The notes under the pieces: model-generated
Database searches by the model: none
What the model saw: only the letters and a program-made list of their open reading frames with translations
Told to the model about the DNA's origin: nothing
NCBI RefSeq assembly: GCF_014640615.1
Contig: NZ_BMHH01000012.1
Coordinates: forward strand, 62,001-126,000
Direction of reading: 5' to 3'
Source of the DNA: Paramesorhizobium endophyticum
GTDB taxonomy: Bacteria; Pseudomonadota; Alphaproteobacteria; Rhizobiales; Rhizobiaceae
Length of the DNA stretch: 64,000 nucleotides
Part shown: one piece after another, positions 8,399 to 16,014 of the stretch
Layout: every line of letters begins with the position of its first letter
Numbering within the stretch: the stretch's first letter is position 1
Made by a program: the position numbers and the translations under genes

Positions 8399-8953
8399 GT
8401 CATCGCCGCCTTCGGTCATATCGACGTGCTTGTCAACAATGCCGGCATCCAGAAGGTCGCGCCGATCGATGAATTCGATTTTGCCGATTTCTCGCGCATC
8501 GTCGCCATCTCGCTCGACAGTGCCTTTCACACGATCCAGGCCGCCTTGCCCGGCATGAAGGAAAGGGGCTGGGGCCGCATCATCAATATCGCTTCCGCGC
8601 ATGGCTTACGTGCTTCGCCCTTCAAGGGGCCGTATGTCGCAACCAAACATGCGGTGGTTGGCCTGACAAAAAGCGTGGCGCTTGAGGTGGCCGAACTCGG
8701 CATCACCTGCAATGCGATCTGCCCCGGCTACGTCTGGACCCCGCTCGTGGCCGCCCAGGTCGCAGATCAGGCCCGGGCGCATGGCATGAGCGAGGACGAG
8801 GTGGTGAAAAAGGTGATGCTCGCACCGCAGCCGACGAAACGTTTCGTGCAGCCGGAGGAAGTAGCGGAAATGGCGTTTTATCTCGCCGGCGACATGGCGC
8901 GGTCCATCACCGGCACCACCATATCCATCGATGGCGGCTGGACCGCGAAATAA
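8399..8953 (+). pseudogene. bdhA: 3-hydroxybutyrate dehydrogenase, 5'-truncated
   Basis: The frame encodes the last three-quarters of a short-chain dehydrogenase of the 3-hydroxybutyrate dehydrogenase type. Visible are GHIDVLVNNAGIQ, the catalytic serine in INIASAHGL, YVATKH (Tyr and Lys of the YxxxK motif), NAICPGYVWTPLV and the C-terminal DGGWTAK. About 70 N-terminal residues with the TGxxxGIG cofactor-binding motif are absent. The frame can be extended upstream to an ATG at 8366, but those residues do not resemble the family. Without the Rossmann glycine loop the product could not bind NAD, so it is called a pseudogene. Confidence 0.85.
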
Positions 8954-8996
8954 TTTCCGCGCGCTCCCGCCGTAGGAGATATGGGCTCGATAGAAC

Positions 8997-9062
8997 CTGA
9001 ATTTCCGGCCTCGTCTTCTGGCTGAAGGCGGAAAAGCGCGTAATCGCGCGCTGTCCAGCAAT
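8997..9062 (-). pseudogene. 22-codon scrap of a type I secretion adaptor (HlyD family)
   Basis: Read on the minus strand this encodes IAGQRAITRFSAFSQKTRPE, nearly the same as YAGQRAILRFSAFSQKTTPE in the HlyD-family gene at 54067-55377. A 29-base stretch (9011-9039) is identical to 54312-54340, and about 54 of 61 bases match overall. It lies immediately after the broken bdhA. Nothing else of that gene is visible on either side. Confidence 0.8.
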
Positions 9063-9090
9063 TGTGCGCAAGACTGTCAGATGCGATTGC

Positions 9091-9128
9091 AGCGCTTCTC
9101 GCACCGGCTAAGCCGTACGAGAAGCGCT
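9091..9128 (-). terminator. Strong hairpin after the PspA-like gene
   Basis: AGCGCTTCTCG (9091-9101) pairs perfectly with CGAGAAGCGCT (9118-9128), and the loop holds an inner CGGCT/AGCCG pair, giving a nearly continuous stem. It lies 11 bases after the stop of the minus-strand yjfJ-like gene. There is no T-run, so it may be a factor-assisted or mRNA-protecting hairpin. Confidence 0.55.
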
Positions 9129-9139
9129 ACCCGTTTAGA

Positions 9140-9871
9140 TTAATTCGCCTTGACCGGCGGAGGCAGCAAAGACGGTTCCGTGGAACCCTTCGGCGCCATC
9201 AATTCGGCAAGCACGGCGTCGGCCGATTGGCTTGCTCCGCCGATGCCCGCGGCCAGAAGCTGGCGGTCGAGGTCATTGCCCGTTTCGAGCGCGGCGAGCT
9301 CGGCGCCCGCCTCGATGCGTCCGGCGACCTCCTGCTGCCGCTTCTTGATCCGCTCCAGGCTTTCCACGGCGCTTCCCAGCCGCGTGTTGACGCCCGCATG
9401 GCTGTGGGCGATTGCCGACTGGGCTCGCAGCAGCGATTCATTCGCCTTGACGTTTTCGACCTCGCGCTTCATCTGGGTGATGCGCGCCTCGGTTTCCTGA
9501 ATGGTCCGCAGCATCTGCTGCTGGCGCGGAAGCAGCCGATCCAGTTCCTCCTGGTCGGCCTGCACTTCGGCGCGCGTGGCGGCGATCCGCTGCGCGAGGC
9601 CCTGCGCCAGATCGTTGCGTCCGGCGGCGATGGAGGCGCGAGCGCTTTCCATGTCCTTGTGTTCCTTGGCGCGGTTCTCCTCGATCCGGCGCATCAGGCT
9701 CTTGTTGGACGCCATGATGCCGGCGAGATCATGCCTGGCCCGCCGCAGCGATTGCTCGGCGTCGCGAATCTCCTGCTCGAGAATGCGCATCGACTGGCTG
9801 TCGACAGCGGCTTCCGCAACCTCGCTCACGCCGCCGCGAATGGCGGTAAAGATCTTGCTCCAGGTGCTCAT
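9140..9871 (-). CDS. yjfJ: PspA/IM30-family protein (YjfJ-like)
   Basis: 243 residues from MSTWSKIFTAIRGGVSEVAE, almost all predicted alpha-helical coiled coil, with a 20-residue amphipathic N-terminus as in PspA/Vipp1. Family members polymerise on the cytoplasmic face of the membrane and protect it under stress. In E. coli the paralogue YjfJ is encoded in the yjf operon next to a DUF2170 gene, exactly as here. The start at 9871 is preferred because the eight residues before it do not resemble the family; it overlaps the upstream gene's stop by ATGA. No PspF-type sigma-54 activator is nearby. Confidence 0.9.
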   Translation of the reverse strand: MSTWSKIFTAIRGGVSEVAEAAVDSQSMRILEQEIRDAEQSLRRARHDLAGIMASNKSLMRRIEENRAKEHKDMESARASIAAGRNDLAQGLAQRIAATRAEVQADQEELDRLLPRQQQMLRTIQETEARITQMKREVENVKANESLLRAQSAIAHSHAGVNTRLGSAVESLERIKKRQQEVAGRIEAGAELAALETGNDLDRQLLAAGIGGASQSADAVLAELMAPKGSTEPSLLPPPVKAN

Positions 9872-10314
9872 GTCGAAATCTCCCCTTTCTGCCATTCCCC
9901 GATCATCGCCGCCGCGTCGACCGCATTGGCGGCCAGAACCGCGACTTCCTCAACGACGGTCTCGGCGCTGGAACGCGCTGACAGCGAGCCGAACAGTTCG
10001 TACCACTCTTCCCCGTCGATGGTGGTGATGCCGAAGCTGGACAGCGGCACGAATTTGTGGGTCTTCAGGACCATGCGCTCGAACCGCTCGCGATCGGCGA
10101 CATCGCTGCAGCGCGCGAGGACGACGCTGGCCAGAATATCGCGCTCACCGCTCATCGTCACGAATACGTCGAGGTCGCCTTTTTCCTTCAGGGTAACGCA
10201 TATCACATCCCCACTGGCGGGCACTGTGACGTCTACGTCGCCAAGCGGATCGGGATCCGACGCGAACAGGCGCGCCAGGGTCGTAAGGTTCCACAGCTCC
10301 AAGCAATCCTCCAT
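9868..10314 (-). CDS. yjfI: YjfI-family protein (DUF2170)
   Basis: 148 residues, matching DUF2170 proteins in length and in conserved segments such as VLKTHKFVPLSSFGITTIDG and EEWYELFGSLSA. The function is unknown; the gene nearly always accompanies a PspA-like gene. It is acidic, without signal peptide or membrane segment, so probably cytosolic. It overlaps yjfJ by ATGA and is divergently transcribed from the potassium-channel gene, with only 96 bases between the starts, so the two halves of the system likely share regulation. Confidence 0.85.
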   Translation of the reverse strand: MEDCLELWNLTTLARLFASDPDPLGDVDVTVPASGDVICVTLKEKGDLDVFVTMSGERDILASVVLARCSDVADRERFERMVLKTHKFVPLSSFGITTIDGEEWYELFGSLSARSSAETVVEEVAVLAANAVDAAAMIGEWQKGEIST

Positions 10315-10410
10315 TGGTTGTAAACTTTAAAATGATCCGAACCGTGCGTGAGGGTTCCCGCAGGTTGTGCGGATTGATATACGGTTTTCGGGGAAGAGGG
10401 AACGAATCGC
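10315..10410. promoter_or_regulatory. Divergent promoter region of the yjf system
   Basis: This 96-base gap must hold promoters for both yjfI (minus) and the channel gene (plus). It includes an inverted repeat GAACC (10339-10343) / GGTTC (10353-10357), which could be an operator or part of an ECF-type promoter. No clear sigma-54 element was seen. Confidence 0.4.
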
Positions 10411-11466
10411 GTGGTGTTTTTTTCACGGCTGTTGCGGCGGCTTTATCTGTCGATCAGCGAGCTTTCCTGGTCCGCCCTGACAACCGTAGCAGCCATACAC
10501 GTCGCGATTTCATACATCCTGCTTGCCTTCGCAGGCGAAGTGGATTTGCGCGGCAGAGCCATCACCTTCCTGTATTATTACGTGGTTACAGCAACAACCC
10601 TGGGCTATGGCGATCTGGCGCCGCGAACAGACCTCGGCCGGTTGGCGGTCGTGCTGTTTGTGCTGCCCGGCGGCATTGCCATATTCACGGCAGTCCTTGG
10701 CAAGGTGTTGACGGAAATTGGCACGATCTGGAGAAACCGCATGCGTGGATTTGGCGACTACACCGAGCGAAGGGGCCATATCATCGTCGTTGGCTGGCAG
10801 GAGGGAACCACGCTCCAGACCCTGCGGCTCGTAGGCGCGGAACGTCCGCCGCACGAGCCGGTCACCGTGCTGATCGCTAAGGATCTGACGCAGAACCCCG
10901 CACCCGAATGCGCCGACTATGTGCGGGTGGACCGCTTGGCGGATGCGGATGCGCTCACCCGGGCAGGCGCAGCCGGAGCCCGGACCATCATCATTCGTGG
11001 CGCCAACGACGACGAGACGCTCGCCGCCGTGCTGGTCGCCGAGGACCATGCTCCTGGCGCCCACATCGTTGCCTATTTCGCCGATGACCGGACCGCTCAG
11101 ATGGTCAGGCAGCGCCGCCCCCGCGTCGAGGCCGTCGGATCGCTGGCGGAGGAATTACTGTCGCGTTCGGCGCGCGATCCCGGCGCATCGGAGGTGGCGG
11201 CGCGCTTGCTGTCGGCAAGTTCTTCCGATACCGCCTTTTCCCTGCCGGTTCCCAGTCTGACCGCGCCGTTGCGCTATGGCGACGCCTTTGTCGGGCTCAA
11301 GCGCAAGCACAATGTCACGCTCGTCGGGATGGCAAGTCAGGGGCTTACCGACCTCAATTGCCGCGACGACGTCCTTCTCAAGGGCGGCGAGACCCTTTAC
11401 TACATCGGTGAAAGCCGTCTGGAGCCCGCCTCCGTCGTATGGCCCACAGCAGGAGCGACCCCATGA
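10411..11466 (+). CDS. Two-TM potassium channel with RCK/TrkA domain
   Basis: 351 residues starting at GTG with GGGAAGAGGG upstream. Two membrane helices (about 20-42 and 72-95) flank a pore loop with the selectivity filter TTLGYGD (residues 62-68), a variant of TVGYGD. A cytosolic RCK (TrkA-N-like) domain begins at about residue 122 with HIIVVGWQEG, where the usual GxGxxG nucleotide loop is altered, and a TrkA-C-like portion closes the protein. It should conduct potassium across the inner membrane under control of a bound ligand. It overlaps the DUF2491 gene by ATGA and so belongs to the yjf operon, which in E. coli lacks a channel gene. Confidence 0.88.
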   Translation: MVFFSRLLRRLYLSISELSWSALTTVAAIHVAISYILLAFAGEVDLRGRAITFLYYYVVTATTLGYGDLAPRTDLGRLAVVLFVLPGGIAIFTAVLGKVLTEIGTIWRNRMRGFGDYTERRGHIIVVGWQEGTTLQTLRLVGAERPPHEPVTVLIAKDLTQNPAPECADYVRVDRLADADALTRAGAAGARTIIIRGANDDETLAAVLVAEDHAPGAHIVAYFADDRTAQMVRQRRPRVEAVGSLAEELLSRSARDPGASEVAARLLSASSSDTAFSLPVPSLTAPLRYGDAFVGLKRKHNVTLVGMASQGLTDLNCRDDVLLKGGETLYYIGESRLEPASVVWPTAGATP

Positions 11467-12128
11467 TCGGCTGGTTCGGCAGACGCAACGACCACAGCAG
11501 GAATTCGATCCCCGTCGAGCTCGGTCCGTTGGCCGTGGGGATCGACGGGGCGATCGATGTCGATCTGCTCTCGCTCGAAGCCGACGCCCTGGGCGGCGAG
11601 CCGGCCATGCCGCTTCCTGCGCGGGGCCCATTCATCGTCGCGGCCTATGGGCAGGTGACCCTTGAGGCGAACACCGTCCTCTCGCGCTATTATGACGACC
11701 AGCACCGGATGATCCAGGTGATATCGGCTTCCGGGCGCCCGGGCGATGCCATTGAGGATATCAGCATCTATCACCCGTGGGACAGCGTCGTGCCCTCGGG
11801 GCAAACCGAGTGGAACCGCTGGATGGGAACGGCCGGCCTCATCGGCCAGCCGAGCTACGACGCGGACGGCATTCTCTTTACCCGCTTCTGGGGCGAGGGG
11901 CCGGACCGGACTCAGCCGGTCGAGTTTGTCGAGATGGTCGATGACGGAGAAACCAAGCGCTCGATCCATCAGACCTGCATGTTGTACTTCCGGCCCCTTG
12001 GCGCAACCCGGGAGATGCTGCTGATCAATGTGGAGCGGGATCTCGAGCAAGGTTACGGCCCGGCCGGCGGCTCCGTCGAATTCCTGATCGGCTACGGCCT
12101 TGGCCCCGCCGATGTCAGGCGTGTCTGA
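11463..12128 (+). CDS. yjfK: DUF2491 protein (YjfK-like)
   Basis: 221 residues from MIGWFGRRNDHSRNSIP, starting inside the stop of the channel gene (ATGA). DUF2491 proteins have unknown function and occur in yjf-type operons. Conserved features include RGPFIVAAYGQVTLE, WNRWMGTAGLIGQP and EFLIGYGLGPADV. There is no signal peptide or membrane segment. An upstream ATG at 11439 would add eight residues but lacks conservation and would lose the coupling. Confidence 0.83.
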   Translation: MIGWFGRRNDHSRNSIPVELGPLAVGIDGAIDVDLLSLEADALGGEPAMPLPARGPFIVAAYGQVTLEANTVLSRYYDDQHRMIQVISASGRPGDAIEDISIYHPWDSVVPSGQTEWNRWMGTAGLIGQPSYDADGILFTRFWGEGPDRTQPVEFVEMVDDGETKRSIHQTCMLYFRPLGATREMLLINVERDLEQGYGPAGGSVEFLIGYGLGPADVRRV

Positions 12129-12159
12129 ATAGCATTTATCGCGTTTTGGAGAGACCCAG

Positions 12160-12561
12160 ATGTTTGGTTACGTTGAAGGGCTGCCGGCTTTTCTTGCTTA
12201 CTTCGCCGTCGGCCTGGCTGCCTTTGCCGTCTTTACGCTCGTCTACACCCTTCTTACGCCGCATGCGGAGGTGAAGCTGATCCGCTCTGGGAACCTGGCC
12301 GCCGTCACGGCTTTTCTCGGCGCGCTGCTCGGCTTCAGCCTGCCGCTGGCCTCCGCAGCGGCGCATTCCGTCAGCGTCCTCGATTACATCATCTGGGCGG
12401 TCATCGGCATAGTCGTGCAGGTGCTGGCCTTCTTTATCGCCGGTTTCACAATGCCGGGGTTGCACAAGAAGATCACCGAGGGGGAGATGGCCGCCGGTCT
12501 TTGGGGCGGCGGGATCGCCTTGGCGGTCGGCATTCTCAACGCCGCCTGCATGACCTATTGA
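12160..12561 (+). CDS. yjfL: DUF350 membrane protein (YjfL-like)
   Basis: 133 residues with four predicted membrane helices (about 10-30, 48-67, 76-98, 108-130), as in DUF350 proteins, where repeated units of two helices are typical. Characteristic pieces are GNLAAVTAFLGALLGFSLPLASA and IWAVIGIVVQVLAFF. The inner-membrane role is unknown; DUF350 is repeatedly encoded next to PspA and GspS-like genes. A GGAGAG sequence precedes the ATG. It lies 31 bases after yjfK and 12 before yjfM. Confidence 0.87.
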   Translation: MFGYVEGLPAFLAYFAVGLAAFAVFTLVYTLLTPHAEVKLIRSGNLAAVTAFLGALLGFSLPLASAAAHSVSVLDYIIWAVIGIVVQVLAFFIAGFTMPGLHKKITEGEMAAGLWGGGIALAVGILNAACMTY

Positions 12562-12573
12562 GGGGAGGCTCCG

Positions 12574-13182
12574 ATGCGCAGACGTCTTTCCGGGCGCACC
12601 CGCCCCATTCTTGCCCTCGGCACGATTGCAGCCTCCGGCCTTGCATTGGCGGGTTGCGGCGACAGCGGTCCTGCCCAGGATGTCCTGTTCAAATCCGTCG
12701 ACCAGTGCGTGCAGGCCGGGACGAATGAGCAGGTCTGTCAGGCCGCCTATCAGGATGCGATGCGCGCGCATCTCGACGGCGCGCCCCGTTTCAATGGGCA
12801 GGCGGCCTGCGAAGCGGAGTATGGAGCGGGACAATGCACCGAGACGCGCGCGGCCGCAGGAAGCGGTAGCTCGGGGAGCTTCTTCATGCCCTTCATGGCC
12901 GGGTACATGCTGTCCAGGGGCATCAATACCATCGACGATTATTACAAATCCCGCCGCCGGGAACAGGATCAGAGCGGAGCATATCGCTATTCCGGTTCGG
13001 CTCCCATCTACAGAACCCGCTCCGGCCAGACGGTCACGACCGCTCCGGTCCCTGCCGGCGGAACGCAAAGCACCGGCGTCTCTTCACCCGGATACAAGGC
13101 AAAGCCCGCCAATGTGAACACGCGAACCGTAGCGCGTCAGGGATTTGGCGGTCGTTCGTCGTCGTTCGGATTCGGGGGCTAG
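12574..13182 (+). CDS. yjfM: DUF1190 lipoprotein (YjfM-like)
   Basis: 202 residues. A lipoprotein signal ends at the lipobox LALAGC with Cys28, so the protein is likely anchored in the membrane facing the periplasm. Conserved DUF1190 features follow: pairs of cysteines in DQCVQAG, EQVCQAAYQ, QAACEAEYG and GQCTETR, then a glycine/serine-rich stretch and a low-complexity tail (GFGGRSSSFGFGG). The tail resembles other YjfM-type proteins. Ribosome-binding site GAGGGGAGG lies just upstream. The function is unknown. Confidence 0.87.
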   Translation: MRRRLSGRTRPILALGTIAASGLALAGCGDSGPAQDVLFKSVDQCVQAGTNEQVCQAAYQDAMRAHLDGAPRFNGQAACEAEYGAGQCTETRAAAGSGSSGSFFMPFMAGYMLSRGINTIDDYYKSRRREQDQSGAYRYSGSAPIYRTRSGQTVTTAPVPAGGTQSTGVSSPGYKAKPANVNTRTVARQGFGGRSSSFGFGG

Positions 13183-13190
13183 GAGCTGCC

Positions 13191-14348
13191 ATGAAGCGGA
13201 TCACACTGCCGGCCCGGCCAAACTGGCAGGAGCAGGCACGCGCCGCCGGCTTCGGCTTTCACGAGATGTATGGCGAGCCCTATTGGCTCGACGGCGCAGC
13301 CTATGCGTTCACTCTCGATGAGATCGAAACGCACATCGAAGGGCCGAGCGAGGAACTGCACGAGATGTGCATGGAACTCCTCACCGACATCGTGGCGAGC
13401 GACGAGATGCTTCACCGGCTTGCGATTCCGGAAGCATTCCGGGATGTGGTTCGCAATTCCTGGAAACGGCAGGACCGCCACCTCTATGGCCGGTTCGACC
13501 TCGCCTATGACGGAAGCGGCCCGGCCAAGTTGCTCGAATACAACGCGGATACGCCGACCTCGATCTTCGAGTCCGCCTATTTTCAGTACAATTGGCTGAC
13601 GGACCAGGTGGCGCTTGGCGCTTTGCCGGCGGATGCCGACCAATTCAACTCCCTGCAGGAGAGCCTTGTCGAAGCGTTCCAGCAATTCGACGCGAACTCC
13701 ATTTTCCATTTTGCCGCGACGACGGACAATGAGGAAGACCGCGGCACGACGGTCTATCTCATGGATTGCGCCGTGCAGGCCGGGCACCGCGTCGAGCTGC
13801 TCGATATCAGCGATATCGGCGTGGACAGTGCCAGCCGGTTCACCGATCTGAAGGACCGCGTGATCGACCGCTGCTTCAAGCTCTACCCTTGGGAATTCAT
13901 GCTGCGGGAGCCTTTCAGCGGGCATCTGCCCGGTTCAGCATCCGTTTTCGTGGAGCCGGCCTGGAAGGCCGTCCTCTCCAACAAGGGCCTCCTCCCGTTG
14001 TTATGGGAGCGCTATCCTGATCACCCGAACCTACTGCCCAGCTATTTCCCCGACGATCCCCGCCTTCCCGCACTTACGGATTATGTCCGCAAGCCATTGC
14101 TCTCCCGCGAAGGCGAGAATGTCACTGTTTATCGCGATGGCAAGGAGTTCCTGTCGCTTGGGGGCGGCTATGGCGACGAAGGCTTCATCGTGCAGGCCTA
14201 TGCGCCGCTTTTCCACAGCGATGCCGGCCATGCGGTGCTTGGAAGCTGGATCATCGGCGACCGCGCTTGCGGGCTCGGCATTCGCGAAGACCAGACGCCC
14301 ATAACCGCGAATTTATCGCGCTTCGTACCCCATGTGATCCTTGACTGA
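13191..14348 (+). CDS. yjfC: Glutathionylspermidine-synthase-like ATP-grasp enzyme (YjfC-like)
   Basis: 385 residues, the length of YjfC proteins, which match the synthetase domain of glutathionylspermidine synthase and lack the amidase domain. The ATP-grasp signatures are clear: GRFDLAYDGSGPAKLLEYN followed by ADTPTSIFES (about residues 102-130), VEPAWKAVLSNKGLLP, YVRKPLLSREG, and the final SWIIGDRACGLGIREDQ. The family ligates an amine to a carboxylate using ATP; the true substrates of YjfC are unknown. It closes the channel-yjfK-L-M-C operon, nine bases after yjfM. It may modify a peptide or polyamine, or act on one of its operon partners. Confidence 0.9.
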   Translation: MKRITLPARPNWQEQARAAGFGFHEMYGEPYWLDGAAYAFTLDEIETHIEGPSEELHEMCMELLTDIVASDEMLHRLAIPEAFRDVVRNSWKRQDRHLYGRFDLAYDGSGPAKLLEYNADTPTSIFESAYFQYNWLTDQVALGALPADADQFNSLQESLVEAFQQFDANSIFHFAATTDNEEDRGTTVYLMDCAVQAGHRVELLDISDIGVDSASRFTDLKDRVIDRCFKLYPWEFMLREPFSGHLPGSASVFVEPAWKAVLSNKGLLPLLWERYPDHPNLLPSYFPDDPRLPALTDYVRKPLLSREGENVTVYRDGKEFLSLGGGYGDEGFIVQAYAPLFHSDAGHAVLGSWIIGDRACGLGIREDQTPITANLSRFVPHVILD

Positions 14349-14422
14349 TCTGAGCCTTGATGCCCGCACCATTCCCTTTTGATCCCCTTGCGGGGAACGA
14401 TCATGATCAGCGGGGCACGATT

Positions 14423-14506
14423 ATGCAGAAGCGAACCAACCGCATGATGACAGCCGCAAAGCTGGCCGTGGCTGTCGGGGCCATCATGGCAGCAATGCCG
14501 TGCTGA
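14423..14506 (+). CDS. 27-residue signal-peptide-like small ORF, probably a truncated gene start
   Basis: Reads MQKRTNRMMTAAKLAVAVGA then IMAAMPC and stop. It has a positively charged start and a hydrophobic stretch ending in MAAMPC, so it looks like the secretion signal of a lost exported protein. It lies between yjfC and IS4-family debris, which could have removed the rest. No strong ribosome-binding site is visible. Confidence 0.3.
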   Translation: MQKRTNRMMTAAKLAVAVGAIMAAMPC

Positions 14507-14573
14507 TGGAGCGAAGGCGCTAGAGTCTGTCAGAGCTCAACTGAAACGTTGTGAAGAAAAGGCGCGTAATCCT

Positions 14574-14597
14574 GCCGTCATTCTCGGGCTTGTCCCA
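14574..14597. repeat. Half copy of repeat family D next to the IS4 remnant
   Basis: Contains GTCATTCTCGGGCTTGTCC, one arm of the inverted repeat found complete at 38893-39006. The partner arm is missing, and IS4-family debris starts about 100 bases further on. The rest of 14349-14697 shows no other gene. Confidence 0.7.
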
Positions 14598-14697
14598 CAG
14601 CTGTCCGGTTTAAAATTCTGGACAAGGCGCATGACATTGATTCTACTCGATTTCAGACGTTTGGCAGCGTTCTGGACACGAGTGGAGACCCAATGTC

Positions 14698-15279
14698 ATG
14701 CGGCATGAGAATAGCGTTTTTCATATGGCCGCGTCCGCCAGCCGCCGCACCCGCCGGCATGTGGCCGATGCGGTGCGCATTCTCGACGCCACGCGGCTGC
14801 AATTGTCCTCGCTGAGCAATGGCTGGGTGGATACCGTCAAGGGCGCGCGCGCCATCAAGCTGCACATCACCTTCGACCCACGTGACAGCATTCCGCTGGA
14901 AGCCACCTTCACCAGCCAAAGGGCGGGCGACATCACCCCGGCCAAGGAGAGGATGATCGAACCCGGAATGACCTATGTGTTCGATCTGGGTTACTACGAC
15001 TTCCGCTGGTGGGCCGAACTCGACGCCAAAGGCTGCCGCTTCGTCTCCCGCCTGAAGAACAACACCACGCTTGAGGTCATCGCCGAACAGGCGATTCCCA
15101 CCGATGGCAGCATCCTCAGTGACCGTATCGGCTTTCTGCCGCAGCGTATGGCCCGTTCGCGCCGCAATCCTCATTGCGATCCGGTGCGCGAAATCACCGT
15201 GCGCATCCAAACAGGTACGATCATCCGTCTCGTCACCAACGATCTGGATGCGCCGGTCGAGGAAATCGCCGATCTTTAA
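14698..15279 (+). pseudogene. IS4-family transposase remnant, internally deleted and 3'-truncated
   Basis: 193 residues remain of a roughly 380-residue DDE transposase. The family N-terminus MRHENSVFH joins directly to residues normally 80-90 positions later (RRHVADAVRILDATRLQLS), so there is an internal in-frame deletion. The core includes FDLGYYDFRWWAELDAKG and RFVSRLKNNT with a catalytic Asp. The reading stops after VTNDLDAPVEEIADL, just before the region containing the last catalytic residues, and joins a matC fragment. It cannot be active. No intact terminal repeat is visible on the right. Confidence 0.88.
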
Positions 15280-15737
15280 AGCGGCGATCGACAAGGTGAG
15301 CTGGTCGACGGTGCTGCTTATCGCCGGCATCATCACCTATGTCGGCGTCATGGAGAAGGCCGGCACCGTCAATTATGTGGCCAACGGCATCTCCAGCCTC
15401 GGCATGCCGCTGCTGGTGGCGCTCCTGCTGTGCTTCACGGGCGCCATCGTCTCGGCCTTCGCTTCCTCCACGGCGCTTCTCGGCGCGATCATCCCGCTTG
15501 CCTTCCAGTCCTGCTGCAGGGCAGATCAGCGCCGTCGGCGTGGTCGCGGCAATCGCGATTTCGACGACGATCGTCGACACCAGCCCGTTTTCCACCAATG
15601 GCGCGCTCGTCGTCGCCAATGCGCCGGATGAAAAGCGCGAGCAGGTGCTGCGCCAATTGCTGATCTACAGCGCATTGATCGCCATTATTGGGCCAGTGGT
15701 GGCCTGGCTGGTGCTCGTCGTGCCGGGCCTCGTCTGA
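15280..15737 (+). pseudogene. matC: C-terminal part of a MatC-like dicarboxylate carrier, frameshifted
   Basis: The DNA encodes the last 150 or so residues of an SLC13-type malonate/dicarboxylate permease. The first part is SWSTVLLIAGIITYVGVMEK to STALLGAIIPLAFQ in one frame; about 15510 it shifts by one base to GQISAVGVVAAIAISTTIVD and SPFSTNGALVVANAP, ending VVPGLV and stop. The 5' two-thirds are missing and replaced by transposase sequence. Two independent lesions make this a dead gene. It probably was inactivated by IS insertion followed by deletion. Confidence 0.87.
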
Positions 15738-15792
15738 CAGCAGGCCCGTTTCCAAGGGCTAGAACGGTTCTTGTTTTGATGGAATCGCCAAG

Positions 15793-15964
15793 CGCCCTCG
15801 CCCTTCGAGGCTTCGTTCCCCCTTCGGCAAGCTCAGGGTCCACTACGCACCTCAGGATGAGGGCTATTGCGGCGTTGCAACCCCTTCACCCTCATGGTGA
15901 GGTGCGCCCCTTCCCCTGAGCTTGTCGAAGGGGAAGGGGAGCCTCGAACCACGGGGGTGAAGGG
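15793..15964. repeat. Intergenic repeat family B, copy 1
   Basis: A mosaic palindromic element with GCCCTCG...TTCGAGGCTTCGTT at the left and GAGCCTCGAA...GGGTGAAGG at the right, with internal ACTACGCACCTCA and TTCACCCTCAT...TGAGGTGC pieces. A second copy is at 27956-28126. It fills most of the gap between the matC remnant and the LysR gene; no gene is present here. Confidence 0.85.
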
Positions 15965-16014
15965 CGCACAGTTGGTTCTGTCTAAATATGAAACACTCTA
16001 AATGTCCAGCCAGA

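Noticed and set aside
15071-15631. 186-codon plus ORF spanning IS4 and matC sequences
   Set aside because: It runs out of frame through the transposase and then through matC before the frameshift; it is not a real fusion protein.
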